NCBI GenBank assembly: GCA_000729835.1
Contig: JFHB01000026.1
Coordinates: 1-64,000 of the forward strand
DNA from: Atkinsonella hypoxylon
Lineage: Eukaryota; Ascomycota; Sordariomycetes; Hypocreales; Clavicipitaceae
Length of the DNA: 64,000 bases
Direction: 5' to 3'
Of the stretch, positions 45,053 through 56,512 are shown piece by piece. The notes under the pieces were generated by a model. The model was not told the origin of the DNA. It saw only the letters and a program-made list of their open reading frames with translations, and made no database searches. A program made the position numbers and the translations under genes. Position 1 is the stretch's first letter. Each line of letters opens with the position of its first letter.

Positions 45053-46565
45053 TCAACTTACTGGAACAAAAAGGTATGGTACCTCTTTCTCGTACTGTTT
45101 CCACACAGCACCATACTTGCGGCGACAACGCTCGATGTCACGTCTGGCACGGTGAATGATCATTATCATGAAGAAGACCGAGTAAAACCATGGGAACGGG
45201 CTTCTATATCTCCTGTCAGATACAATTGAGCGGGTGGTGGTGCCCAGCATGACTTACTTGAATCCAGTAATCAAGCCCCACGAAAAGGAGAAGAACATAT
45301 CCGGGACATAATTCGGCTTCCTGACAATCCCAAACCAGCCATTGATCAGGATTCTATCACCCATGGGGGTCTCTAGTGTCTTTGGATTCTTCAAAGTTCG
45401 CCAAGGTAATTGCGGGAACGTGTTGCGCTTCGTCTGGGTGCCCTGTCGTTCCATCAGGCGGAACCCGTTCTTTTGGCTGTTGGAAGTATCCCACATCCAG
45501 TACATAAACAGGTAGACCACGAAGAGTGCTGCAAGAGCATATCGGTTCCATCGGTACTCGGAGGGTGGGTGGTTCGCAAAGTATAGAGCGCAGTGGCAGT
45601 AACTGAAAGGTACGCCAGCCATGTTCCAGAATGTGAGCATGAATCCCAGCTTCTCGAAGTACATGTCCCTGCGGATATGGTCAGTTGTGTCACTTCTTGT
45701 GAAAGCTGAAGTGGAAAACTCACCAACTTGAAGTGATGAGTTCTTCTCCTTTGGCACATGCGTTGGCGTAAAGGAAATGAGCCACAACCAAGAACAGTAC
45801 TTCCGCCGAGACATATCCATAGGTTTCAAACTGCTTTGCAGCGGTGGAGCAAGTAATCAGAAACAAGATATACCAAGGAATCCGGACCTCGTAGAACATC
45901 TTGAAATCAAGAATGCCAATGCGCGGGTTCAGCTCGGCTCCCATGAAGAAATCATAGATGGGGTAGCCAGTGAGTCTATGAGTGCGACCTCGGATAATGG
46001 CCTGCAAATATACGATGAAACTGTTGAGAAATCCAGACAAGATAGCCACCGTCATAATAGAGCCGAACTCATCCACCAATGTGGTCAGAGGGAAAATCCC
46101 GGTCAAGTGCAGAACAGCAGCTGCTGCAATGGTTGCGTAGAAGCTTGTGTATGCGGAGCAGTAATACGGGAGACGCCTGTTCCCTTCGTGCGGAAGCGGT
46201 CGACCATGCATCAGGACACCAGGCATGTAGCAATACATGACCATTTCCAAGATGAAAAACACCCAGTAAATGGTCCATGCCTTGGCAGTCGGGAACGCTC
46301 CTTGGTAAACAAGATGAGCGAGTTGATGGACGAAATCAGACCAGGACTGGCCCTTCTCAGGCAGCGGCAGCTTGCCATTGTAGTAGGTTGCGCCGGTCCA
46401 CATGTACCACATCAGCAATGGGAAGCCGATCATGAGGCCAAGGGCGCCAAAAGAGCCGCCGAACTCGAATTCATCAGTCTCGCCATCGCTGTGGCTGGTT
46501 GACTTGTCGGCTTCAGCTGGTTTGTCAGCAATCAAATGACCGTCAGCTTTGGCTCGGACGGCCAT
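45053..46565 (-). CDS. erg4: Sterol C-24(28) reductase (ERG4)
   Basis: Three exons (46565-45724, 45668-45258, 45212-45053; introns of 55 and 45 nt) give 470 residues, close to yeast Erg4. The enzyme carries out the last step of ergosterol synthesis in the ER, reducing the C24(28) double bond with NADPH. Seen: an acidic cytosolic N-tail, FGGSFGALGLMIGFPLLMWY, multiple membrane spans, TGYPIYDFFMGAELNPRIG, WDMYFEKLGFMLTFWNMAGV, and the C-terminal block INGWFGIVRKPNY with RARRDIERCRRKYGAVWKQY, shared with sterol C14 and C24 reductases. The reading ends VPYLFVPVS at a stop right after a GTAAGT, so a further small exon cannot be excluded. Neighbours give no pathway context. Confidence 0.9.
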
Positions 46566-48132
46566 GTCAGGCTTTCGTACAAATATGATTGATCAAGATT
46601 GAGGGCAGCGAGGTACGACCACCGTCGGGTTGAATGCACGGAGAAGCAGAGTCCTACGCTTACAGCAATTTTGGGACGAATGATTGAGTCTACAAAATCC
46701 AGCCCTTGTCGCCTCGCTTGGGCAAGCGCTTTATATAATTTACGTGGGGAATTCAGGCGTCCAGCAAGCTATGTCACGATCGGATAGCTACTTCCCTCTT
46801 AAACAAGCAGCATCAATGCGCGGGAAATTAAAAGCGACCTTTGGGGGGCCGGAGAATAGGAAAATTCAGCTGGAAGATTGGGGCCGGAGCAATTGGAAAT
46901 CGAAAGCGAGCCAATCGCTTCGCTTTCAAAGGCGGGCCCCGTCAGCGTGCAGGGTTGGTCGCACCTGACATCCCTTGGATGCGCAGAGACAACAGTCAGA
47001 TCACAGAACGCACCCATTTTCCGATACCTCAATAGTACTTCTGGAGAGCCGCAACAACTCCTGCACTGCGAGGTATCTCTTAGTCCGTTCGGAAATTGAA
47101 TGCTTCAGCTGATGATTACCTGCCTTGAGAGGCAGGTATCTTGGTATCAGGTAGGTAGTCCATTAGATTGCGACTTATAACACCCATAGAGGCTATTATT
47201 AATGCAAGCGCACGCAATCTTAGCAAGGGCATCACGTACAGCTTCATAGAGTACTGTTAAGCTCCCTTGAATGCCCCAGAGTTATTATGAGTGTTCTTCA
47301 GTCTTTATCGTATAACACAGGGAACCTTCCACTGCCTCTTTGAATAGCTTCAATAGAACAACGCAGAATTACGAAACAGAAAAGCGCTGCACAACAGCAC
47401 AGAGTAGTCTCCCCACTTATAATTTGGTAGCGAAAGTACTTAAGAGGGTACAAAACGGACGCCAACTACCTTAGGTACCTAGGTAGGTAGGTAGGTAGGT
47501 AATGGGGACGAATTCGTAGTTAAGATGATCAGGGCTTAATTCCGAGCTGGCTCGAACCCTAGCACATTGGCCCCACAGCCCCCCGGCCCGAGCGCGTGAC
47601 CTCGAGCAACCTTGGTATTCGAAAACATTCCACGCCAAGGTGCTACAGAATACAGAACGCAATTTGGCTAGTACAGCCGGTTATACGGCCCTTAGATCCC
47701 TCCTTCAATCGTCGGGTAAAGGCTAGCAGAGCCGCTTCTGACGTGCCTCCATGTAGCAGAGATACTTAAAGGCACTTCTAGCATAGTACAAGTCAGTACA
47801 GTCTAGTAAGTGTCCCATAGTCACCATATTTGATTGGTGCATCATCCCTGTCTCTCGGGCTTACGGACTAACGTGGCGCATGACGCATCGAGATATACAG
47901 GTCGCTCCATGATTTCCCCTAACCAATGAAACAGAGTGAAAAGTGGAGGTCCTGACTGTCAGCTCACTTAGTGATACGTATCACCAAGCCTCATGTTGTC
48001 ATTTCCTCGTAAAGGGAGAATCACAGCGAGCCTAATTTTTCCCTCGGCAACATCCCACTTGGCGGAAATAAGTCTATGAGCCGAGAGTCATCACCTTGTC
48101 GCTGATTATTCTTCAACTTGCAAACGAGAGGA
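46566..48132. other. Intergenic region
   Basis: About 1.57 kb between divergent erg4 and the Zn2Cys6 gene. It contains a GGTA tetranucleotide run (about 47474-47502) and the primer-binding-site-like motif at 47415. No gene is supported. Confidence 0.5.
47415..47443 (+). other. Primer-binding-site-like motif, copy 2
   Basis: CCCACTTATAATTTGGTAGC followed by GAAAGTAC; 25 of about 27 positions agree with the copy at 24118. TGGTAGCG would pair with the 3' end of initiator-Met tRNA. An LTR boundary is inferred, not seen. Confidence 0.35.
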
Positions 48133-50044
48133 ATGATATCAACGCCAAGAGGTCGCACGAAAACCTTTACCGGATGTTGGACATGTCGTTCCCGCCGTGT
48201 TAAATGTGATGAGTATGTTAAGCCCTTTTCATCCATTCAAATGTGAAACATGTCGCGTCATCTTCGCATGCTAAACTATCGATATTCGCAGAGAAGCGCC
48301 TGCATGTCGACGATGCTGTCGACTAGGCGTTGCTTGTGAAGGATACGGCGTGCGCTTGAACTGGATCCATCTCAACTCGTCCAACCTCTTGACAGAAGGC
48401 GAGCAGCAACATGACCCGCAGAGCTCCGTTACCAACAAAGCAGCACGTCGGTCTTTTGCCAAGATCTCTTTATCATCAATACCCAGACTTTCGCCTCCTG
48501 ATATTGATGCCACATTGTCGAAGATTGACGAATGGGAACCTGGGCATCGGCAGCCGGATCAAGGTGGCTTTGCTGTCTTTGCCATAGATTCGCTGCCGCA
48601 TCATCTTCTATCCCCCGGGGTTGAGGACGCAGTCGACTCTGGCTTGGCGTTCTCCCCCAACTCTGAGGCTACCCAAAGACCCGGGACTGCTCGGACTTGG
48701 ACACCGTCTGCCAGTAGCGATGATTCTGTGTTTCCGCCGCAGCATCCAGGGTCCGCGGATGCGGTACCAGCGGCGGAAACGCTTTTGAGTCTCGGGACAA
48801 ACAGTGGCCACGTTGAGACGCCAGGTCGCGGCTATATTGCCACCGAGATAAACCCGCCATCTCGTGCGCCCCGTCACCTCGACATGTTATTCATGCCGTC
48901 TAGACAGAAAAGATTGATTCATCACTGGATCACATTCACCAGTCGAAAATTAGTCCTGATAGACGAGCCACAAAATCCTTGCCGAATCATGATGCTTCCC
49001 ATGGCACTTCAAGGTGCAATGACAAGGTCCGAAGAGTCAAATGCAAACGTTGCCATATTTCATGCTCTCTGCGCCTCGGCTGCCAGCAACTTGTACAATT
49101 TGAGCGACGGTAGAAACGAGCAGGATCGGGTCCTCGCACTCAACCACGAGCAGCAGGCAATTAGCCACCTCCGGAACAACCTCTCCGAGGCGGACAGCCA
49201 CCAAGACCATTCATTTGCCATGGCGATTATGGCTTGTATAGCAGCAGATGCAATCTCAGGCACTACCAGTCGGTGGCGCACACACGTCACTGGTGGGTTG
49301 GCTTACCTTGCTAAGCTGCAGACCCGCGGCTTGGGTGAAGCTATCGTGGCAGCATTCCAGAAACACATGGTTTCGATGGCAATTCTCTGCGAGATACCTG
49401 TACCTGATGACCTAAAGTCGTTCCTTGCAGATGAAAATTCTGCTGAAAGCCTCGAATTCACCTTTCCATACTATGGCGTATCCAGATCATTCTTGCGCGC
49501 ATACGACAGGATGAGCACGCTGGGTATTGCAGCAAATGACTTGACGCCCGATCTGGAAAAAGAACTCGACGCGTTTCAATTGCAACAGTACCTAGATCAT
49601 CCGGCGTTGCCACCTCGGGAAATGCTATCACCTAATCAAGCACATGGCTTGGTTCTCCATCATACCGCACAAGTCTTCTACTATGCGCGCCTAGTATTTT
49701 TCCAACGCAGCATACGCAGAGACGACTTGGAATCTGTCCAACCACTCGTTGAGCTCGGCATACACGAACTGGAAGCCATCGGACAGGCTGGCAAGGGAGA
49801 GCTGGGCAACATGATGCTGTGGCCGGTGATTGTTCTCGGTGCGGAGTGTAATATGGCGAAGATGCAAGACAGAATGAGGATGTGGTTCAGAGAGCAGAGG
49901 AAACTGGGATTCAGAAATCTCTTGGTTCTAGAAGCTATGATTGAGTCGATATGGTCCGCAAAAAGCGTGTCTCCTGGAAGTGGAAGAAACGTGGATTGGC
50001 GAGATATTATTACTCTACCTCAATTCGATGTCTTTAGACTCTAA
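48133..50044 (+). CDS. Zn2Cys6 transcription factor
   Basis: Two exons (48133-48212, 48292-50044; intron of 79 nt, phase 2) give 610 residues. The binuclear cluster spans the intron: C15-x2-C18-x6-C25-x6-C32-x2-C35-x6-C42, a perfect fit, with GCWTCRSRRVKCDE before and ACRRCCRLGVACEGYG after the junction. The ATG at 48133 is the first that gives the basic leader (MISTPRGRTKTFTG). The middle is Ser/Pro-rich. From about residue 185 (HLDMLFMPSRQKRLIHHWIT) the fungal-specific regulatory domain begins, with ARVL-type helices and FYYARLVFFQRSIRR. Targets are unknown. It is convergent with the zinc-finger gene, 113 bp apart; a (TC)n tract (50057-50101) lies between them. Confidence 0.9.
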
Positions 50045-50056
50045 ACCAGCTTCCTG

Positions 50057-50101
50057 TCCTCTCTCTCTCTCGCTTCTCTCTCTCTCTCTCTCTCTCTCTC
50101 T
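50057..50101. repeat. (TC)n microsatellite
   Basis: About 20 CT units just after the stop codon of the Zn2Cys6 gene, in the convergent spacer. Confidence 0.9.
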
Positions 50102-50157
50102 ATTCGACACCGTATGAACGGAGTACTACTTGTACCGAATGGCTGGCGACGCTACGC

Positions 50158-51028
50158 CTAGAATGAGATCATTCGTCGCCCGTCCAATATACGGGTAGCA
50201 TGCGTCTGCACATTCTCAAACTTCATAAAGGAACATTTTTCGCTTTCCAAGTGACTGAATAAGCCAGCAAGAGATGTGAACTGCTTTGCACAGCCTCTCT
50301 GATTGGGGCACTTGTACACCTTCTGTTTGTGTCGAGGAGAGTTCAAGTGCATATTCAGAGACGACAAACTCCCAAACGTGTTGTGGCACAGATAGCACTC
50401 CCAAGAAGTGCCGTTGAACGTCCGATCGGAAGCTTGAAACTCAACATTTGCGTCGTCACGCCACTCAAGTTGTTTGTTGGTAATCAAACCATGAGTGTCC
50501 CGCTTGCGTATCTCCCGGTAAATGCGTTCACGATTCATGTCCGGTGCTACGGGGCAGGCTCCTCTTTCGAGATGGTGGCTAAGACCACTGGCTGTCGTGT
50601 ACCTCGTTTTGCAAAAGGGGCAAGAGATGCTTGTCCCGCGGTGGACACGCGAGTTCAAATGCTATGTGACTTCTTAGCACCGCTCGACGTTGCCGGTGTA
50701 CATTACAGACGCTTACCATTCGGAGGTGGTTATTGTTGTTAAAATTACGGTCACAAGAAGGGCAGTACGTCTCAAAGTGAAACTTAGAGCTCATGTGGGC
50801 ATCAGCTTGTTCCTCGGTATCGAACATCAGGTAGCACGTTTCGCATGGAATCGACGGCCTCCAGTGCCCTCGGGCATCCATGTGTCGGTATGCTGCATAT
50901 TTCGAGGTAAACTCGCGAGTGCAAGTGTCGCACTCGTACCGTTGGAGCCAGTGGCCAGCGTCGTCCATATGCTGCGAGCAAGCATGCTGGCTTCGAAATG
51001 TGCGTCTACATGTTTCGCATCCGTACAT
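50158..51028 (-). CDS. Seven-finger C2H2/C2HC zinc-finger protein
   Basis: Two exons (51028-50717, 50661-50158; intron of 55 nt, GTAAGC...CATAG, phase 0) give 271 residues. Seven zinc-finger-like units follow one another: YGCETCRRTF..HMDDAGH, YECDTCTREF..HMDARGH, IPCETCYLMF..HMSSKFH, YCPSCDRNF..HLNSRVH, ISCPFCKTRY..HLERGAC, WECYLCHNTF..HLNSPRH and YKCPNQRGCAKQF..HLESEKC. Two end in Cys instead of His. The wide spacing between the last ligands resembles RNA- or dsRNA-binding finger types as much as classic DNA-binding ones. There is no activation or other domain. The intron lies within finger four and is needed to complete it, which supports the model. A repeat copy lies about 180 bp upstream of the start. 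Confidence 0.82.
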
Positions 51029-51210
51029 GCTGGCTGAGAGGCGTGGCTAGGTCACGGCAGGGCAGGAAGCAAATCGTAGCAGCGATCTGGGGCAGTCGTA
51101 CAGATAGGTCTGGTGATAGCAGAAAGGCGAGCTGCCCAAGATCCAAGATAGGAGACAGATTGTGTGATGACAAAAGGGCGAGCCTCAGGATAGGAGGGAG
51201 TCAAGCTTTA

Positions 51211-51371
51211 TACTCGAACCCGTGTTTTCTTTTTGCAAATATACTTTTGCTAGCAGCTATTAGAGCGGCACACAGAGAATACTCGGGGTATTGAACGCCA
51301 CCCGAAGAGACTTATTTTTCCATGTAATTGACTGGTAAACTGAGGTACCTGTTGTTTCCACTTTGTGTCTC
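51211..51371 (+). repeat. Dispersed repeat, copy 1
   Basis: About 160 bp that matches 63846-64000 in the same orientation. Shared landmarks: GCTAGCAGCT, TTGAACGCCACCCGAAGAGA and TTCCACTTTRTGTC. Copy 1 has an insertion of about 20 bp (ACAGAGAATACTCGG) before the second landmark. Non-coding. Confidence 0.75.
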
Positions 51372-51469
51372 ACTCATCTGCCGTTCGACAGCTAATTGGC
51401 TCGGTTTCCCCGGTGCATGTAGATATACAGCTCCTGTGTTAGCGAGGTACAGGAGAATAAGCAGGGAGT

Positions 51470-51552
51470 AAGCACTACCCCGTAGAGACTTATTCGTGTA
51501 TATAATTTACCCCTCTGTTACAGGTATCCATTGTCTCTAATCTACTCCATGT
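51470..51552 (+). repeat. Dispersed repeat, diverged partial copy
   Basis: AAGCACTACCCCGTAGAGAC through ATCCATTGTCTCTAATCTAC weakly follows the second half of copy 1, in tandem with it. Confidence 0.45.
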
Positions 51553-53398
51553 CCTACTCATTTCTAAGCTGATATCAAATTAGCTGAAACTTGCCCCGCA
51601 AGTAGATTTGTAAAATCAAGGGGTTGTATTGTATTGTTATATAACAGGAGGGCTCGCGCAATTTGACACCTGCGTGACGTGTCGACAAATAATTGCGGCA
51701 CTGGGGCTACATTTATGTCAATTGAGGAAATACAAAAATTCGCGACTCTGGTTCTCTATATTTAATCGCAGGAATGGTGGATGACCCCGTCTCAATTGGG
51801 AAGGTCCCTTAGGTGTCACAGCTGGTGCCTTGCAGGATGTCAGGGCGTCAGCCAATGAGGATAGAGCGCGTCTCAAGCTAATACGTATCAATTGATCACA
51901 TGCATACCGAGGTCACGAATTGGCTGGTGGGCCAATCAGGACTAGCGAGCATGAGAGGTACCTCAGTTGTACGCAGAAATCTCAGTATAAGAGAAGGCCT
52001 GATAGTTTCTAGATGTACATAGAGCTTCATTTTAGTTATACACTAGCTATTAAGACCGGTCAGAAGTGCTTTCATGTGTATACAATACTTACATATCTTG
52101 GTGTGGGTCCCGTGACCTTGTTGGAAAGCGGGGCACCGGGTTCTTTAGGGAAGTCATCCACAGTTGGTGAATCATACTAAGGGGCCATCCTGTTGGTCGA
52201 GCCAAAAGGAGCTTTTCATTGCTATCAACGTGGAGGCTGAGTCACAGTGCAACACATTACTGAGCGATCCATCATCCATGGCATCCATCCTCTTTTTGCA
52301 TCAATTCCGCTATTTGAATTGTGCAAAGAACAAATTGTTCATGAGGGGGATGGATTATATTGTTTTGCGATAAACATGTACTCGATATGGCTCGAGGGCC
52401 AGAGATGCATCGTCTTCGGATGTCAGATAAAGGAGAGATAGAGTTGATGAAGAAAGGAATAGCATGGAGTACATTCTATCCATTATCAATGACAATCTTG
52501 TTCTGATGAAACGGCCAAGATCAAAAGAGAGGTAGTCAGCTTCGTACGGAATAGTTACTGACCAATTGCCACTTGCTTAACCGGGACCCAACCACTTACA
52601 TAATCCATCGATAGAAAAGAACCCCCCTCTAGGTCTCCACTTTCGTCAATCATACCATTTCTCACCAAAGGTTGTCGAATCGTCCGAGCGATCCGCCATC
52701 TACGAAATGCGAAAGCATCGAGTCATGCTGGCGAAAGAAAACGCTGGTCTTTCTCGGCAGTTTTGGCTTTTGCTGACAGTCATTCATTCTAGGCTTGAAC
52801 TCAATCCTCCACCTGGTCGGCCAGTTTACTAGGGAAATCACCCATCATGTGCCCAAGACTCATCGGGAAAAAAAAAAAAAAAGTCGGGATCTCGCCAACT
52901 ATCTCTATCGCCAATCCAGATTATTCCCGCGATAGTTTCAGCCCCATCTCAGACTTGGGCCTTTCACCAGGCGGGAGCCTAATGCGTCCGGCAAGCCAGC
53001 CGGCTTGGCTGACCACGGTGGCGCCTTGTCCTGCACTAGCTTCATTTCCACGAAGCTTCATTGACTTGCGTTGCGCTTAGCCATCAGAAAGACAGACGTG
53101 TCTGTTTTACCCCGACCTCACTGAAAACCCCGCATTGCACCTCGGGTTGAAACCATCCGAGAACTCCGGTTTTAGCTTGGAGGCGATATCAGCATGCTTG
53201 GCGTGATGGACCCTGATATGAGAACAAGCTCATATATTTAACTTTGGGTCCGGGGGTGAGCTTCCTCTTTTGGGAAAGTCAATGTAACTCCAAGAAGGTA
53301 TTTGAAAATAAATACTGTGCGCGCGCCCATGACCATACATTCATGCCTTATCCTTTAAAGGAGGCTGTTGTGAAAAATCGTCTCTTGTGCCCTTCGCC

Positions 53399-55967
53399 AT
53401 GGTGTCGCACTACCGTGAGGAGTTCGCCTCTGATGCCGAAACAGTCCCGCCCGTGACCATGGTTGTCACCGAAGACACGAATAAGCTGGACTGCAGGGAA
53501 GAAGCTGTCCGGGGGGTCGACGAGAAAGTAGACGCTCAGACTCATATCGACCAAGGCAGCGATGGACCGGGTAACGATGCTGAAGACAGCGGGACCAAGA
53601 CGCTATGCTACATCGTCAACGCCGACGGCGAGGAAGAGGCCGTCAATGAGCATGATGCGCGCGTCAGAGATATACCCGGCTATGTTCGCCGGATCGTCAG
53701 CTTCAAGGATGATCCTACCGAGCCGACACTCACATTTCGATACTTCCTCCTTACGATACTCTTCGTTGCCCCTGGCGCTTTCTTGTCCCAGATGGCCCAT
53801 TTTCGCACAACTCATGCGCCGTACTCGGTGTTTTTCGTCCAGATCGCGTCGAATTATCTTGGCGTGTGGCTCGCAAAGGTCCTTCCAAACTGGAGAGTCA
53901 GGATCCCCTTCACAAAATACGGATTCAATCTGAACCCAGGCCCATTTAGTACGAAAGAGCACGTTCTCGTCACCATCTCCGCTGCCTCTGGCGCCACCTG
54001 GAACTTGGGATACGCTCCCATCGCCTTGTCTGAGCTGTATTTCGGAGACAGGGTGAACGGCGCCGTGGCCGTCTTCTTCATGTTGGCCATCACCTGGACC
54101 GGGTATTCGTATGCCGCTCTTGCGCGACAGTTTCTCATATACGACCCTCAGTATCCTTGGTTTCAAGCGTACGTCTTCTTCCCCTTAACACCCCGATCTT
54201 CCCACAGCGGTAAGCGGGATACGTACTGACGCAAGTCCCGCAGTCTATGCCAAACGGCACTCTTCGAATCCCAGAAGAAGCAGCGAGAAAGTCCGTCTCG
54301 GCTGTCCCGGAAGCAAATGCGAGTCTTCTTTGGCGTCCTCACCGCCGTCATTCTCTGGCAGTTTCTGCCCGAATACGTGTTCCCCATGCTCGGCTCACTC
54401 GCCTTCCTGTGCTGGGTGGCGCCGCACAGCCCGACCGCCAACTTTATCGGCGCTGGCTTCGGCGGCATGGGCTTTCTCAACCTGTCACTGAACTGGTCCA
54501 GCATCGCATCGAACGCAAGTCTCTTCCTGACGCCATGGTGGACACAGGTCATCATGTTCGTCGCCTTTGCCTTCAGTTGCTGGGTCTTGCTGCCGGCGGC
54601 CAAGTTCGGAAACCTGGCCAAGTGGGATCACCGCCTGATGTCGAATCGCGTCTTTCAGGGTAAGAATGCACATGGTGCAATGTGTAATGCTGTGATGACG
54701 ATGATGTTACTAACCGGTAACTGCAGAAAACGGGACGAGATACCCTCTGACGTCCCTCCTAACGCCGGACATGCAGCTCAATCAAACGGCCTTGACCCAG
54801 CACGGCGACCTCTACGTGGGCGCTCAATATCTCTGGAACATGTTCTTCGACTATGCCGCCTACTCATCGGCCCTGGTGTGGATGGGCCTATTCGGCTATG
54901 GGCAGATCAAGGCCAGTGTGCAAAAGTTTCTGGAGCGCCGCAGCACGAAAGATGAGCGCAAGGTGACGGAACAGTATGAGGACCAGATCAATGTTCTGCA
55001 GCGCGAATATGACGAGATCCCCTTTTGGTGGTTCGCCTTACTCTTCCTTGTCTCCTCGCTCATCATGGTGGTCTTGTGTGCTAAGGGACTCATCTTCATC
55101 CCGACGTGGACGTACTTTGTTGGAATCGCCACCGGAGCCGTCGTCGTGGTCCCGCTCGGATGGCTCTATGCGCTGTCCAACTTCATGCTCCTTATCGGCT
55201 CGACCAACGAATTGCTCTACGGCCTCATGGTCAACTCCGTTTCCGGCTGGAAGAATCCCTGCGGTGCCTCGACGTACGGCGCCGTCGCAGGCGATGCCTG
55301 GTACAGAGCCCTGCTCAACCTGCAGGACATGAAAATCGGGCACTACATGCACATCCCCCCCAAGGCAGTCTTCTTCTCCCAGATCTTCGGATCGCTCATC
55401 GGCATTCCCATCGACTACGCCGTCATCCGCTGGGTCCTCGACACCAAGTCCGAGTACATCGCAGGCCTAAAGGAAGACCCGACCCATCAGTGGACAGGCC
55501 AGCAGCTCGCGTACTACCTCACGCTCGGCGCCCAACACGTCCTCGTCGGCCCCAAGCGCCTCTTCCAGCAGTCCCTGTTCAAGGTTGTCCCATACGGGTT
55601 CCTCCTCGGGGCCGGTGCCCCCGTCGTCCTGTTCCTCCTGCACAAGCGGTTCCCAAGAGCAAAGTTCCATCTCTTCAACACCACCATCTTCTTCTCCAGC
55701 ATGGCGAAATTCCATGGAAACATCAGCACAGGCAACTTCTCCAGCTTTCTGGGCGGCTTTGTCGTCATGTACTGGTGCTACCGATATCGGTATGAGTTGT
55801 GGGCGCGCTGGAACTACATCTTGGCTGCCGCGTTCGACGCGGGCTTCAACTTCAACATGTTGCTCCTCTTCTTGTGCTTTGGTGCCGGGAAGGTGGTGGA
55901 TATGCCCAAGTGGTGGGGGAACAATGCGGAGAGCAGCGAGAGATGTTTTGCGCTGAAGGATACGTGA
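53399..55967 (+). CDS. OPT-family oligopeptide transporter
   Basis: Three exons (53399-54168, 54244-54659, 54727-55967; introns of 75 and 67 nt) give 808 residues, normal for the family. These proton-coupled plasma-membrane carriers import small peptides, glutathione or metal-chelate complexes. Seen: a long acidic N-tail (about 100 residues), the signature NPGPFSTKEH at about residue 178, about 14-16 hydrophobic segments, LYGLMVNSVSGWKNP, GHYMHIPPKAVFFSQIFGSL (matching the second family signature) and a C-terminal NFNMLLLFLCFGAGK. Junctions FQA|LCQTALFES and FQ|ENGTRYPLTS keep the frame. The ATG at 53399 is in good context (GCCATGG). Substrate cannot be told from sequence. It is convergent with the sugar transporter. 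Confidence 0.92.
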
Positions 55968-56512
55968 TGGGCCGGGTGTGAAGTATATGGTTTTTTTTTT
56001 TGGGTTTGTTTCTAGTGCGTTTATTCCAAACTTCTGTCAACAAGATGAATAAATCGAGACTGCCGTGAATTGTACGTCGCATGTGAATCATATGAATTGT
56101 AAACATGTAAGACTGGAATACGAGAATGATGACAGTCTTGCAGAAGAGAGGCGGACAGGAGTCAGCTAGATGCGATTGGTCTTCGCAGCCACCACCTCAA
56201 TTGCGAGATACAAGGAAACCAGGGAAGCAAGCATCAGTGAATTCTCACAGATATTCTTGCAGTCAGTGGGAAGGATTTTCTGCAAGAGTAGCAGTGGATG
56301 CTATTCCCTCATCGCCCATCTCCTTTCGGATAAAGAAAGCATCAAATCATGTAACAAAGTTGAGCAAGGTCACCAGGGTATTACGCTAGCGAACAAGTTG
56401 TTCTATCATATACATGCAAATTTCAGCTACATAGGCTCAAGCAAAGCTGCAGATACGCCGAGACGTGACAGAAAACGAACCATATAATTCATAAGTGCAT
56501 GCAAGCGCGCGT
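55968..56512. other. Convergent intergenic region
   Basis: About 545 bp between the OPT and sugar-transporter 3' ends. A 10-base T run at 55991 may belong to a 3' UTR. No gene seen. Confidence 0.5.

Larger units (their letters stand above)
51029..53398. other. Intergenic region with dispersed repeats
   Basis: About 2.4 kb. Repeat copies occupy 51211-51371 and 51470-51552. From there to the OPT gene start I see only short frames, a TACGGAATA motif at about 52544 and an A-run (52866-52882). Confidence 0.5.

Noticed and set aside
45777..46502. 241-codon forward frame opposite erg4
   Set aside because: Shadow of the conserved membrane-protein exon.
53603..54166. 187-codon minus-strand frame opposite OPT exon 1
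   Set aside because: Antisense shadow of a strongly conserved transporter exon.
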